Origin: Dugong dugon
Lineage: Eukaryota; Chordata; Mammalia; Sirenia; Dugongidae
Assembly (NCBI GenBank): GCA_030035585.1
Contig: CM057465.1
Coordinates: 5,121,501 to 5,185,500 of the forward strand
Length of the DNA: 64,000 nucleotides
Reading direction: 5' to 3'
A program made the translations under genes and the position numbers. Below, in pieces: positions 22,501 to 34,500 of the stretch. Within the stretch, counting starts at the first letter, position 1. Each line of letters starts with the position of its first letter. Under the pieces are notes generated by a model, which saw nothing but the letters and a program-made list of their open reading frames with translations, ran no database searches and was not told the DNA's origin.

Positions 22501-25500
22501 GGTCTGTTGTTAGTTGCCCGGGAATTGATTTCCGACTCACAGTGACCCCGTGTGACAGAGCAGAACTGCCCTATAGGGTTTTCTAGGCTGTAATCTTTAT
22601 GGAAGCAGATTGCCAGGTCTTTCTCCTGCGGAGCCACTGGGTGGGTTCAAACCGCCACCCTTTTAGTTAGCAGCTGAGTGCTTAACCATTGTGCTACCAG
22701 GGCCCCTTATTTGAGGGTCTAGAGGGTTGCAAAACTTCTTAGCTGAAGGTCAAAAGGATTACAGCGTTTCTTAGCTCAGGGTCTAGCGTGTTATAAAAAT
22801 TCTTAGTTGAGAGATGTAGGCAGTGGCGGGCAAGCCTGTTCTGTAAAAGGCCTGGGAGTAAATACTTAAGGCTCTGCAGGCCACACTGTCCCCAGTCTCA
22901 GTTGCAACTACTCAGTTCTGCCTTTATACATAGCACAAAAGCAGCCACAGATAATATGTAAGCAAATGGGAGTGGCTGCATGCCAATAAAACTTTATTTA
23001 TGCCTCAAAACTATGGTCCCTGGACTCTCTGTTAACCCAGAACTGAAACCATTCCTGAAGCCCACTCTTTAAACAAAGATCAGACAGGACTATAAAACAA
23101 AAAATAATACACGTGAGGAACGTGTATACGAGGCCAAACGGGCAGCTCTTGTCCAAAAGCAGGACGAGAAGGCAGGAAGGGACAGGAAGTGGTCGAATGG
23201 ACACAGGGAACCCAGGGTGGAAAGGGGGAGTGTGCTGTCATATCACGGGGATTGCAACCAATGTCACAAAACAATATGTGTATAAATTTTTGAATGAGAA
23301 ACTAACTTGAGCTGTAAACTTCACCTAAAGCACAATTAAAAAAAAAAAAAAAAAAAACTTTACCTACGGCCACTGAAATTTGAAATTCAGATCATGTTCA
23401 CACGTCACAAAATATTTACATTTTTCTGCTAACCATCAAAAAATGTAAAAACGCAGTGGGCTGCAGTCTGCCCGAGGTCTAGGGGACGCGAGTCTGCTGC
23501 CTAAACAGGCCGGGTTCCACCTCATTCCTGAGCCCTGCTCCTGAGGACGGGGCCCACCTGCTTCTCTTCCTTCACCTGGACCAGGAAGGCCTCTGGCTAT
23601 GCCCTCAGGGCCAAGGGCCATGGGAGGCTAATTCCCTGGAGGAAACAGAAAACCCTAACAAGCCTTTTCCCTTCCACACCTTTGCACAGCTGGCACCCCA
23701 GTGCTCAACCCTCCCAGGGCACAGCGGCTAACCCCCAACCTCAGGGTCAGGGGGAGGCTGGCACTTGGAGCCCTCTTCCCTACCCCACCACATACTGCCC
23801 CCAGCTCAGTGTGGGTCACGGCCATCAGCCAGGCTCTGGACCTTCCCGTCACAGTCTCTGCCCCTTGTCCTCACGGGCCGGAGGTAGTCCATCTCTCATG
23901 GGGACTGAGGTATTGTGCTAGTAGTCCAGGCACTCAGGCAAAGGACTATAGATCTAAGCCTGAGCTGGGGCCTGAGATCTACCTACAGGACGCACCGCCA
24001 AGCCCACACCTGAGCCTGGCTTCTGTTGGCCCCGTACCAGGCTCCTGGAAAGCTCCACAACCAGGTTGTGCAGCCAGGAGTCGGCCATCTTACCCTCTGT
24101 GAGTAAGCGTGGCACGGCCCTGGCTGGGACCGGGAGACCCAGCTCTGTGCGGGCTGGACTCGGCCTGGGGCGCCTGGCCTGGGATGCTTGGCCTGGGGGG
24201 ACCGGCCTGGGACACTCGAACTGGGGTGGCCAGCCTGGTGGACCTAGCCTGGGGGGCTCAAACTGGGGGGCTCAAACTGGGGTGCTCCTGGGTGAGCACG
24301 CCCTCCCGGGCCTCATTTCCTGTCTGGACACTGGCATGGGGCTCACACCAATGAGCTCAGGCCCTTCCTGTTCAGCTCTGAGCTCCAGGGGCACACGAAG
24401 GGAGATTTCGGGAGTGGCCAGCCGACAGGGACAGGTCCTGTGGCCGGGGGGTGCACTAGCCAGGACCCCGTGGATCTGGGGCCCTCCATGTCCTCCACAC
24501 CAACCTCCAACCAGTGACGACTACAGAGTGTTGAGTGAGAAGGAGAAAAGGAGCTCAGGGTGGGAAGAAAAGCGGAAAAGGGCCCGTAGCCAGCTCAGCA
24601 CCAGCAGGTGTGCAGTCCTCGGACGGTGGCCAGCCTATGAAAGCAGGCCAGCAAGCCATTGGCAACACAACCAGGGGACTGACGGGGCTGCCTCTCTAAT
24701 CCTGAGGCGGGCAACGTGCTTTACTTCGAGGAGAAAACAGAATGGCGTTTCGGTTGAATGACTGTGCTTGTTATGATGAGTCACCAATTCACACTGGGGA
24801 CCCTGACCCAGTGCCAATGGGAGAAGACCCCGAACTGTGCACAGGGAGGCCAGGGACTAACCCTCAATCCGCCCTCATGGCCCCCACCAGGGCTTACCTG
24901 CTCCGTTGTTAACCTGGGTCTGCCCCTTGGGAGGCTGCTGGGCCGGCTGCTCCTCGGATCTTGGAGAGAGGGGAGAAGAGCGAGGTGGCCGTTAGTACAG
25001 AGAGGTGCCCCATCGGCGCTGTGCAGAGGGGGAACTGTGTGCCTGGAGCAGTGGGCCTGGAAGGCCTTTACATCCAGTCACTGGTTATCACGGTGGCCGT
25101 GCCGGCACAGAGCTGGCTTCGTCACAGGCACAACTTTTGTGTTTTAATAACTGAATAATCATTGTTGTTAGTTGCTATCGAGTGAATGCCAACTCAGGGC
25201 AATCCCATGTGTGAAGAGTTGAACTGTGCTCCATGAGGTTTTCCGTGGCTGTGACCTTTCAACAGCTGATTGCCAGGGCAGTCTTCCGAGGCACCTCTGG
25301 GTGGGTTCAGACTGCCAAACTTTCAGCAAGTCGTTGGGCACTTAACCATTTGCACCACCCAGAGACTCCTGAGTAAATAACCCACTGTTGTGGAGGCAAT
25401 TTCGACTCATAGCGACCCTATAGGACAGAGGAGAACTGCCCCGTAGGGTTTCCAAACTGCTGACCTTTTGGTTATTAGTCACAGCTCTTAACCACTGCGC

Positions 25501-28500
25501 CACCAGGGCTCCAGCTGGGTAAACAGCCATCTCATAAATACACAACTCTTCTTTCCTGTTAAGCTCAACACCTTTGCTTCTTTCTTTACCCTCAAGCTCA
25601 GAATAAACGCCTCTTATATTACTAACTGCTGTTAGCTGCCGTCAGCTCAGCCCCAGCTCATGGCGGCCCCGTGCCATCCCCACGATCAGTTGAGATCAGA
25701 CCGCTGAGATCCACGGGGTTTTCACTTACTGATTTTAGATTGCCAGGCCTTTCTTCCTAGTCTTAGTCCGGAAGCTCTGCTGAAACCTGTTCAGCATCCT
25801 AAGAACCCACAAGCCTCCACTGACAGATGGGTGATGGCTGCGCATGAGGGGCACTGGCTGGGAGTCAAACCCCGGTATCTGCATGGAAGGCAAGAATTCT
25901 CCCACTGAACCTGCAGTGCCTGCACGTTACTAGCCTGCTAATAAAGAGATACTCATTCACACACGCGCATGCACGTGTCAAGCATAACACAAGGCCGCAG
26001 CTGGGAAATGCCACCTCAATGGCTCTGTCTGGGTCCTAGCTCAGCTGTGTCAGTCACCTGCCTCACCTGCTGCCCCCACCTCGATCAGCAGGGCCCTGCC
26101 CAGCCTGGCCCTGACCACAAAGGCACTGGGGCCTTGAGCCCAGCTGCCTCGGCCCTTCCCGGAGTCTCTGCCACCTGCTGGCTCCTGACTACAGCCCAAC
26201 TCTCAGCCACATGTCCTGATGCGGCCTCTCCCCACAGACGCCTGGACCTGTCCCTTGGCTGGGCCTCTGGCCAGGGCTCTGGGCAGCCTACTTGGCCCTG
26301 ACCATCCTGCCCTGGCCTGGGTACAGACGCACCCTCTGCACCTGGCTGCAGAGAGCTCCCAGCCCACAGGGAGCCAAGTCATTGGAGAACAGTGCCCCAG
26401 GAAGACCTCAGAGGAACATGGCGGGGCAGAGCAAGCTCCAGCAGGACAGGGACGGCAGGCGGAGACCAGGCATGCACACACGGTCATCAGCGAGGAGGGG
26501 ACTGGCTCCAGCTCTGTGTACCTCACGTGGCTCCCACCAGCCCCTCTTGAGAACCAGCCTGGTTCATGGGCTTGGAGTCTGTGATTGTACTGTAGACTGG
26601 GCAGCTGGGCGTGGAGGACACGCTGGCCAGGGGAGACAGTGGGTATGGGGGACTGAGTACGTCCACCAGGAGGTAGGTTCCAGGTGGCTAGGTGTGGAGG
26701 ACACGCTGGCCGGGGGAGACAGTGGGTGGGGGGGACTGAGTACGTCCACCAGGAGGTTCCAGGTGGCTGGGCGTGGAGGACACGCTGGCCGGGGGAGACA
26801 GCAGAGGGCAGCCAACGGCACCCACCAGGAGGCAGGGCTGCAGGGCAAGGGCTGCACCTAACGAAAGGTGGATAAGGAGGACATCAAGGCAGCAGAGACC
26901 TGAGAAGGCAGGGATCCAAAGAAGGCTGCAGCCCCACCCCTCCCATCCACACCTGAAGTAGCCAGCAAAACAGGGACCACGGAAAAGGAGCAGGAGTCCG
27001 TGGCGCATACGAGACTCCAGGACTAGCTGAGCAGGAACCACGGCTCAGACCCAGGGCACATAGGAGACTCCAGGCCTAGGCAGGCAGGAACCACGGCTCA
27101 GAGCCCGGGGCGCCTATGAGACTCCAGGTCTAGGCAGGCAGGAACCACGACTCAGAGCCCGGGGCGCCTATGAGACTCCAGGTCTAGGCAGGCAGGAACC
27201 ACGGCTCAGAGCCCGGGGCGCCTATGAGACTCCAGGTCTAGGCAGGCAGGAACCACAGCTCAGAGCCCGGGGCGCCTATGAGACTCCAGGTCTAGGCAGG
27301 CAGGAACCATGGCTCAGAGCCTGGGGCGCCTATGAGACTCCAGACCTAGGCAGGCAGGAACCACGGCTCAGAGCCCGGGGCGCCTATGAGACTCCAGGCC
27401 TAGGCAGGCAGGAACCATGGCTCAGAGCCTGGGGCGCCTATGAGACTCCAGACCTAGGCAGGCAGGAACCATGGCTCAGAGCCCAGGGCACATACAAGAC
27501 TCTGGGCCTAGGCAGGCAGGAACCATGGCTCAGAGCCCAGGGCACATACAAGACTCTGGGCCTAGGCAGGCAGGAACCATGGCTCAGAGCCCGGGGTGAG
27601 TATGAGACTCTGGGCCTAGGCAGGCAGGAACCATGGCTCAGAGCCCGGGGTGTGTATGAGACTCTGGGCCTAGGCAGGCAGGAACCACGGCTCAGAGCCC
27701 AGAAGTGGCTCCGTGACCAGGTCTGGGGGTTCCGGGAAGATGCCCCTCACTGGAGCACTAAAACACTGGGCCTCGCCAACGCCTCTGCCCAGGTACGCCA
27801 TGAGGACTCTGCGCAGGGAGCGCGCCACACCGGCTCTGAGGCACCGAGGCACCAGGCCCCTCCAGCAGCAGCCTGGGGCTCCGAGCGCTGCTGATTGTCA
27901 CTGTTTGTTTTGCATCTAATGACACTGCCTGGGTATCAGCCCGGTGATTCTTCCCAGCACCATCACCTGCTAGAAGCCAAAACATGTTTAGATATGAACG
28001 CACTGCCTTTGGGGACAGAGAGGCGGGGGCAGGAGGTATTCCAGCCAAGAATGTTCATCTCCTTCACATCCGCCAAGCGTGGACACTGTGACTTTGCATG
28101 AGCACGCACTGGACACAGGGAGCAGACTGCTACAATCACCCTTTCTTTTCAATTTATGAGTTAGAGAATTTTTTTATAATTGTGCTTTAGGTGAAAGTTT
28201 ACAGCTCAAGTTAATTTCTTGTACAAAAATTTATACACATTGTTATGTGACATTAGCTGCAATCCCTATACTGTGACAGCACACTCCTCCTTTCCACCCC
28301 GGATGTCCTGTGTCCATCCAAACAGCTCCTGACCCTCTCTGCCTTCTCATCTCACCTCTGGACAGGAGCTGCCCATTGAGTCTCATGTATCTACTTGACC
28401 TAAAAAGAAGCACACTCTTCGTATTATTTTATGTTTTATAGTCCAGTCTAATCATTGCCTGAAGAATTGGCTTCGGGAGTGGTTTTGGTTCTGGGTTAAC

Positions 28501-31500
28501 AGAGCGTCCGGGGGCCATGTCTTTGAGGGTTCCTCCAGTCTCAGTCAGACCATTAAGTCTGGTCTTCTTATTAGAATTTGAGTTCTGCACCCCACCTTTC
28601 TCCTGCTCCATCAGGGACTTCCGTTGTGCTCCCTGTCAGGGCGGTCATTGGTGGTAGCCGGGCACCATCTAGTTCTTCTGGTCTCAGGCTGATGAAGTCT
28701 GGTCTATGTGGCCCTTTCTGTCTCTTGGGCTAATTCTTTCCTTGAGTCCTTGATGTTCTTCATTCTCTTTTGCTCCAGGTGGGTTCGGACCAACTGATGC
28801 ATCTTAGATGACCACTCACTAGCTTTTAAGACCCAAGACGCCACTCACCAAAGTGGGATGCAGAACATTTTCTTAATAAACTTGGTTATGTCAGTTGACC
28901 TAGATGTTCCCTGAAACCATGGTCCCCAGGCCCCAGCCCCTGCCACTCTGTCCTCAAAGTGTTTGGTTGTATTCAGGAAATTTCTTAGCTTTTGGTTGAG
29001 TCCAGTTGTGCTGACACCCCTATATTGCAATCACCTTTTCTTAACTAAAAGGAAGACAGAAGGATATCCTTGCCAAGACGTTCCAGCAAGCTGTCCCGCC
29101 ACCACTTCCGATGATAAGTGGAAAGTGGGGCGTCTTCAAAGCAACAGAATGCTGTGTGACCGTGCTTATCAGAGAAAAGGACCCTTGTGTCTTTAACAAC
29201 TATTGACTCGTCAAAGTGGTTCTGAATGACTGAAACTGATATTCGTCAATGATCAAACAAACAGGTTGGGGGTAGAATGAACAGAATTTCTTTTGTAAAA
29301 CCTAATTTTACACCCTGGGTGGTACTAATGATTCACACACTCGGCTGCTAACTGAAAGGTTGGAGGTTTGAGTCCACCTAGAGGCACCTCGGAAGAAAGG
29401 CCTGGTGATCTACTTTCAAAAAACCAACCATTGAAAACCCTATGGAGCAGCTTTACTCTGACACACAGAGGGTCACCATGAGTTGGGAGCTGATTCAATG
29501 GCAATTGGTTTGGAGTCCCCGGGAGGTGCAAATGGTTAACCTGCTTGGCTGCTAACTGAAAGGTTGGAGGTTCAAGTCCACCCAGAGGTGCCTTCGAAGA
29601 AAGGCCTGGTGATCTACTTCCAAAAAACCAGCCACTGAAAACCTTATGGAGCAGTTCTACTCTGACACATACACGGGGTTGCCATGAGTTGGAGTCGATT
29701 CCACAGCAACTGGTAACTGGTTAATTTTCACCGGTTCATAACCACCCACGAGTACAGGAGAGAGAGCTAAGCCAGGGAGTGGTGTTCAATGCCGGGCCAG
29801 GGGTGAGGCTCAGCTGGGACCCCTCACCCCTGGGCTCTGCCCCCCAGGCTGGGGTGGGGTACCAGACAATCACAAGCACCTGTTTCATTCCCAGCCAGGC
29901 CCCAGGAGTGCCTGCCGCTACAGTACCGAGTCCAGAGAGTGCTGTCTGGCCTCCCCTGCCGCCTTCCCGACCCTGGGGCTGTGGGAACAGAAGCTGTGGG
30001 GGAAATGACGCTGGCAGAACACTCAAGGGCAGGCAGTGGACAAACGGGAACTTGCTATGGCAGTATGTTCATGCTGTTTGGGGGCCCACAAGTGAAGTGT
30101 GTGATTTTCCAGGAATTTTCTTCAAAACACAAAAGAAGTTTCTAAAAACGTTAACGATTATGTTTTAATTCCTCAATCTACTGCCCCCAGTGCTTGTGGC
30201 TGCAGCTCACCTGCAGCTTTGGGGTGTGAGAGGTTTGGGGTGCATGTGAACACGTGCATGTGTGAGGGGGGCCCTCCATGGGCTTACCCACCCTGAAAGT
30301 CCCACAGTCATCCCAGACCCACCTCGAACCATCATCAAAAGGCAAGGAAAGAGGAGGTCACTCTGTCTGGAGCCTGCTACTCCCCTGAACCCCTTCTCCT
30401 TCAGATCTCAGCTTCTAGAAGGTTCCTTCCGGAACCCGGAACCTTCTGGAAAGTTCCCGACTACGCCCACTCCACCCCCATGTAGAGCAGGGGCACAGCC
30501 CCCGATGCTCCCTGGGACCCTCAGCCTCTGCTTTTTCTGCTACACCTACATGTGCCTTGAGTGTCACCCCCAGCAGCCCCCAAGGGGCTCTGCACCCCGA
30601 ATGCAGCTGGGTGGGTAAGAGACACAGGACGCGGACACGCAGAGAGGGTGCAGGGACATGTCTAGCAGGCCACCCGCCACCGCCTCCAGAGGAAGCCTGG
30701 CACGAACCCACGTCCGTGGTGGGCAGAAGCCCTGCAGGGGTCGGGGGTGGGCACCACAAGACGGCTCGGGCACAGCACGGGGCGACAGCTCAGCCTCCAC
30801 GGCCAGGTCAGCCCCTGGCTGTGCCTCGATGTCAATTAAACGCAATTAAAACTCTGAATTTCCACAGATGTTCACAGAGAGCTCAGCACCAGCAAGGTAC
30901 CTGTGGGGCCCGCGTACCAATTTCTGATCTGGGGAGGGGTGCCAACCTCATAGCCAGAGCAGAGCGGCACAGTGGGGTGGGTGGCTTCCACTTCTCTAGA
31001 TGAACCGGGGTGAGCCCCGGAGGGCCCCCAAAAGGCCACGCTGACCCAGAGCGGCCCAGAGGTGGGGGATGGGGCAGGCGGGGCCAGGCAGAGGAGACAG
31101 CCTTCATTGAGGGCAAGAGAAAACACAGGAAGAGCTGTGCTCAGCAGCCAGGAGGCCAGGAAGCACCTCAAGGACAGCCCAATGCACCTGTTTCTCCCCA
31201 TGGAGGATGCAGTGAGAAAAGCCAGAGGGAGCCACGTCTGGCAGTGACAGGGAGGGGAGGGGCTTCCGTGACAGGGACTGGGCCTTGGGCAGCACGTGGT
31301 CACCCAGGATGAGCCTCAGGCCGAAGTGCAGCTCACAGAGCCCACCCCACCCCGCCAAGAGGATCACCTCACGATAATAACGACAACGACCCTCTCCCAT
31401 CCACAGAGAAGCCAGTTTCTGAGGGGGTGCTAGTGGAGGGCTGTGGACAGTGGTTTGGTATGGGGGTCTGGGGCTGAGGGGGCTGGGGATTGAGGGGCTG

Positions 31501-34500
31501 TGGGGCCCGCAGGGTCCGGACACTACAGGGGTTGCTGGCCTGACCTCCCAGGGGGGACAGTTTGGCCACAGTGGGGAGGACCCACAGAGGGCAGTGAAGG
31601 CCAGTTTCTATCGTACGCACACTGCTCTGGAGTGACCCGCTTCTTGCTCAGCATCACCGTGAGGCAGAGGGTGATGCCCCATGGCCGGGGCAGCACCCTC
31701 CAGGTATGCTGGTGCCTAGGCAGGCACACCCCGAGGCCACTGTGTGCACAGTGGGGTGGTGCAGGGAGGCAGGGGTGCCCAGGGTCCTCCAAAGGCTGGG
31801 CCAGCTGCGAGGGGCAGGGGAGCTGGGTGAGGGTGAGAAAGCATGGGGGTCAGGAGCCAGTGAGGTCCGGCCAGCCCTCTGGGGGGCGCACAGGGTCAGG
31901 AGCTGGGAGAGGAGGTGGAGGGGAGAGGTCTGCAGGCCAAGCCAGAGGAAGAGAGGCGGTTCTGGGGCTCCCGGCCGAGTTGCCCTTCAGCCATCCCCCT
32001 ACACCGGGCCAGCTCCCTCCTGGTTTCCGGCTCTCTTGCAACTCTCGTCACTCCTGGGGAGTAACAGCGGTACTTACGGCCCCACTTTCCAGATGAAGAG
32101 ACCGAGGCACAGGAAGGGAGCCTCCTTCCCCAGTAATCTACCCCCAGAAACCACACAGATAAGTTTTAAACACAGGAAATGGGGCAGGCTCGGCAACCCC
32201 GGCTCTCCCCTCAGATCTCTCCAGCACTGAGGGGTGATGTTCCCATGATGCTCTGGGCCCAGCAGATGCTGGAGGGGAGGTAAGGAAGTGGGATGAGGAA
32301 CAGGGAGGCACCTGCCACCCAGCAGGGGCCTCAGGACCCCACCAGAAGGAGCTCTGTCCCCAGGGGCTCCATGTAGCTGGGGACAGACGTTGGGGAGGCG
32401 GGGGACACAGATGAGGCTGAGGCCTGCAGGGGTCTCATTCCAGCACGGGCAGTCAGCTCCTGGGCCCAGGGCCACCACTGGACTCGTAGCAGGGATTCCA
32501 GCTCAGCCTTCTGGAACCACAGTGACTCTCAGGGGGAAAGAAGGGCCAGGGCAGGAGGGCCTGGGACAGCCCAGCCCCAGGGAACCCCGCCACGGACGTC
32601 ACCTCACTACCTGGTCTTCAGCACCTCCTGGACCCTCTGTTCCAGTTCCAGCCGCCTCTGCCGCTCGCGCTCCAGCTCCTGCCGCAGCGTCTCTGCGTTG
32701 GTCTCTTCTCGCAGCTTCCGAAGCTCCTCCTCTGCGCGGGAGAAGAAAAGGCAGGTCACCGTCAGACTCTAAGCTACTGAGGGCCCGATGCTAAGATGCC
32801 TCACCACAGGTCACCACCACGGAGCTACCGAGGGCGCAGCACTAAGACACCACACCGCAGGTCACCACCAAGGAGCTACCCAGGGCACTAAGACGCCACA
32901 CCGCAGGTCACCACCACGGAGCTACCGAGGGCACAGCACTAAGACGCCACACCGCAGGGTGCCACCGCGGAGCTACCAAGGGCACAGCACTAAGACGCCA
33001 CACCGCAGGTCACCACCGCGGAGCTACCGAGGGCACAGCACTAAGACGCCACACCGCAGGTCACCACCGCGGAGCTACCGAGGGCACAGCGCTAAGACGC
33101 CACATCGCAGGTCGCCACCGCGGAGCTACCCAGGGCACTAAGACGCCACACCGCAGGGCGCCACCACGGAGCTACCAAGGGCACTAAGACGCCACACCGC
33201 AGGGCACCACCGCGGAGCTACCCAGGGCACTAAGACGCCACACCGCAGGGCACCACCACAGAGCTACCCAGGGCACTAAGACGCCACACCGCAGGTCGCC
33301 ACCATGGAGCTACCCAGGGCACTAAGACGCCACACCGCAGGTCGCCACCATGGAGCTACCCAGGGCACTAAGACGCCACACCGCAGGGCGCCACCGCAGA
33401 TCTACTGAGGGCGCAGCGCTAAGACGCCAAAAGAACAGATACACTTTTCCTCAATAAAATGCTCCAAGAACCTTGTTTTGGTCACTTTGCAGAAGGCTTC
33501 AAAGAAGGGCACCTGTGTCTGTCCATCCATCTGTCTCCCACCCGCAGCCCGCCAGGTGGACGGCTGCATTTCTTTCTCCTCCTTCGTGGGTACACCAGCA
33601 GGGAGTAACCAGAACTGGGGCGCCTGTTACACATCAGGGCAAGATTTGGGATGAAGCAGGCTGAGGATTTCTTTCCTGTGATGGATTGACTTTTGTCCCC
33701 CAAAACTACAGGCTGGAATCCTAACCCCTATACTGTGGGTGTCATCCCATTTGGAAATAGGGTTTCCTTTGTTGTTACTGAGGACGCATCAGCGTAGCCC
33801 AAGTGACCCTGTAGGACAGAGTAGAACTGCCCCATAGGGTTTCCAAGGAGCATCTGGTGGATTCCAACTGCCGACCTTTGGGTTAGCAGCCGAGCTCTTA
33901 ACCACTATGCCACCAGGGTTTCCCATCAGTATAGGCTGAGTCCTAAACCTGCCCACTTTTGAGATACAAAAAGAGCAGATTAGGCACCGAGAAAAGCCAA
34001 GGCTTGGAACCAGTTGTTCCCGGTTTGAAGGCCTGCTAAGAATTTGCATTTCTAACAAGTTCCCAGGCAATGCTAATGTTGCTTGTTAAAGTTATCTTGT
34101 TAAAATGTAGATTCTGAGTCAGTCTGATCCCCAGGTGATTCTTACATATAATAAATTTTGAGAACAGCTGCTCTACTAGTGGTTCTCAGAACTGATCCAG
34201 CGTAGTGGTTGAGAGCACGGCTGCTAACCAGAAAGTCGGCAGTTTGAATCCACCAGCCGCTCCTCAGAAACCCTATGGGGCAGTTCTACTCTGTCCTATA
34301 GGGTCGCTATGGAAAACGGGTTTTAGCCCTAACCAGCAGTATTAGCATCGCCCGGGAACTTGTTAGAAATGCAAATTCTCAGCGTGGGTGCAAACCAGAA
34401 TGAACCAGTTCGAAGCCATGGAAAAAACAAGCACAAACTGGAGCCAACAGAAGCACATGTGAGGATTGTAAAGAACCAAGGAACCCCCGGGGCTACAGAA

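Larger units (their letters stand above)
21712..22815. repeat. Short tandem repeat ('ttcttagttgagggtctaga') split by two insertions
   Basis: Units such as 'gggttacaaaggttcttagt' occur at 21712-21769, 22446-22503 and 22708-22812, with related wording in each. The first gap holds an RTE fragment and the second a SINE. So the array existed before both insertions. Confidence 0.65.

Noticed and set aside
25850-25921. tRNA-Gly gene
   Set aside because: A- and B-box-like words are present but stem pairing is lost and a SINE body follows.
26990-27710. CRISPR-like array (regular repeats)
   Set aside because: The whole 54-bp unit repeats with no unique spacers; mammalian genome; minisatellite.
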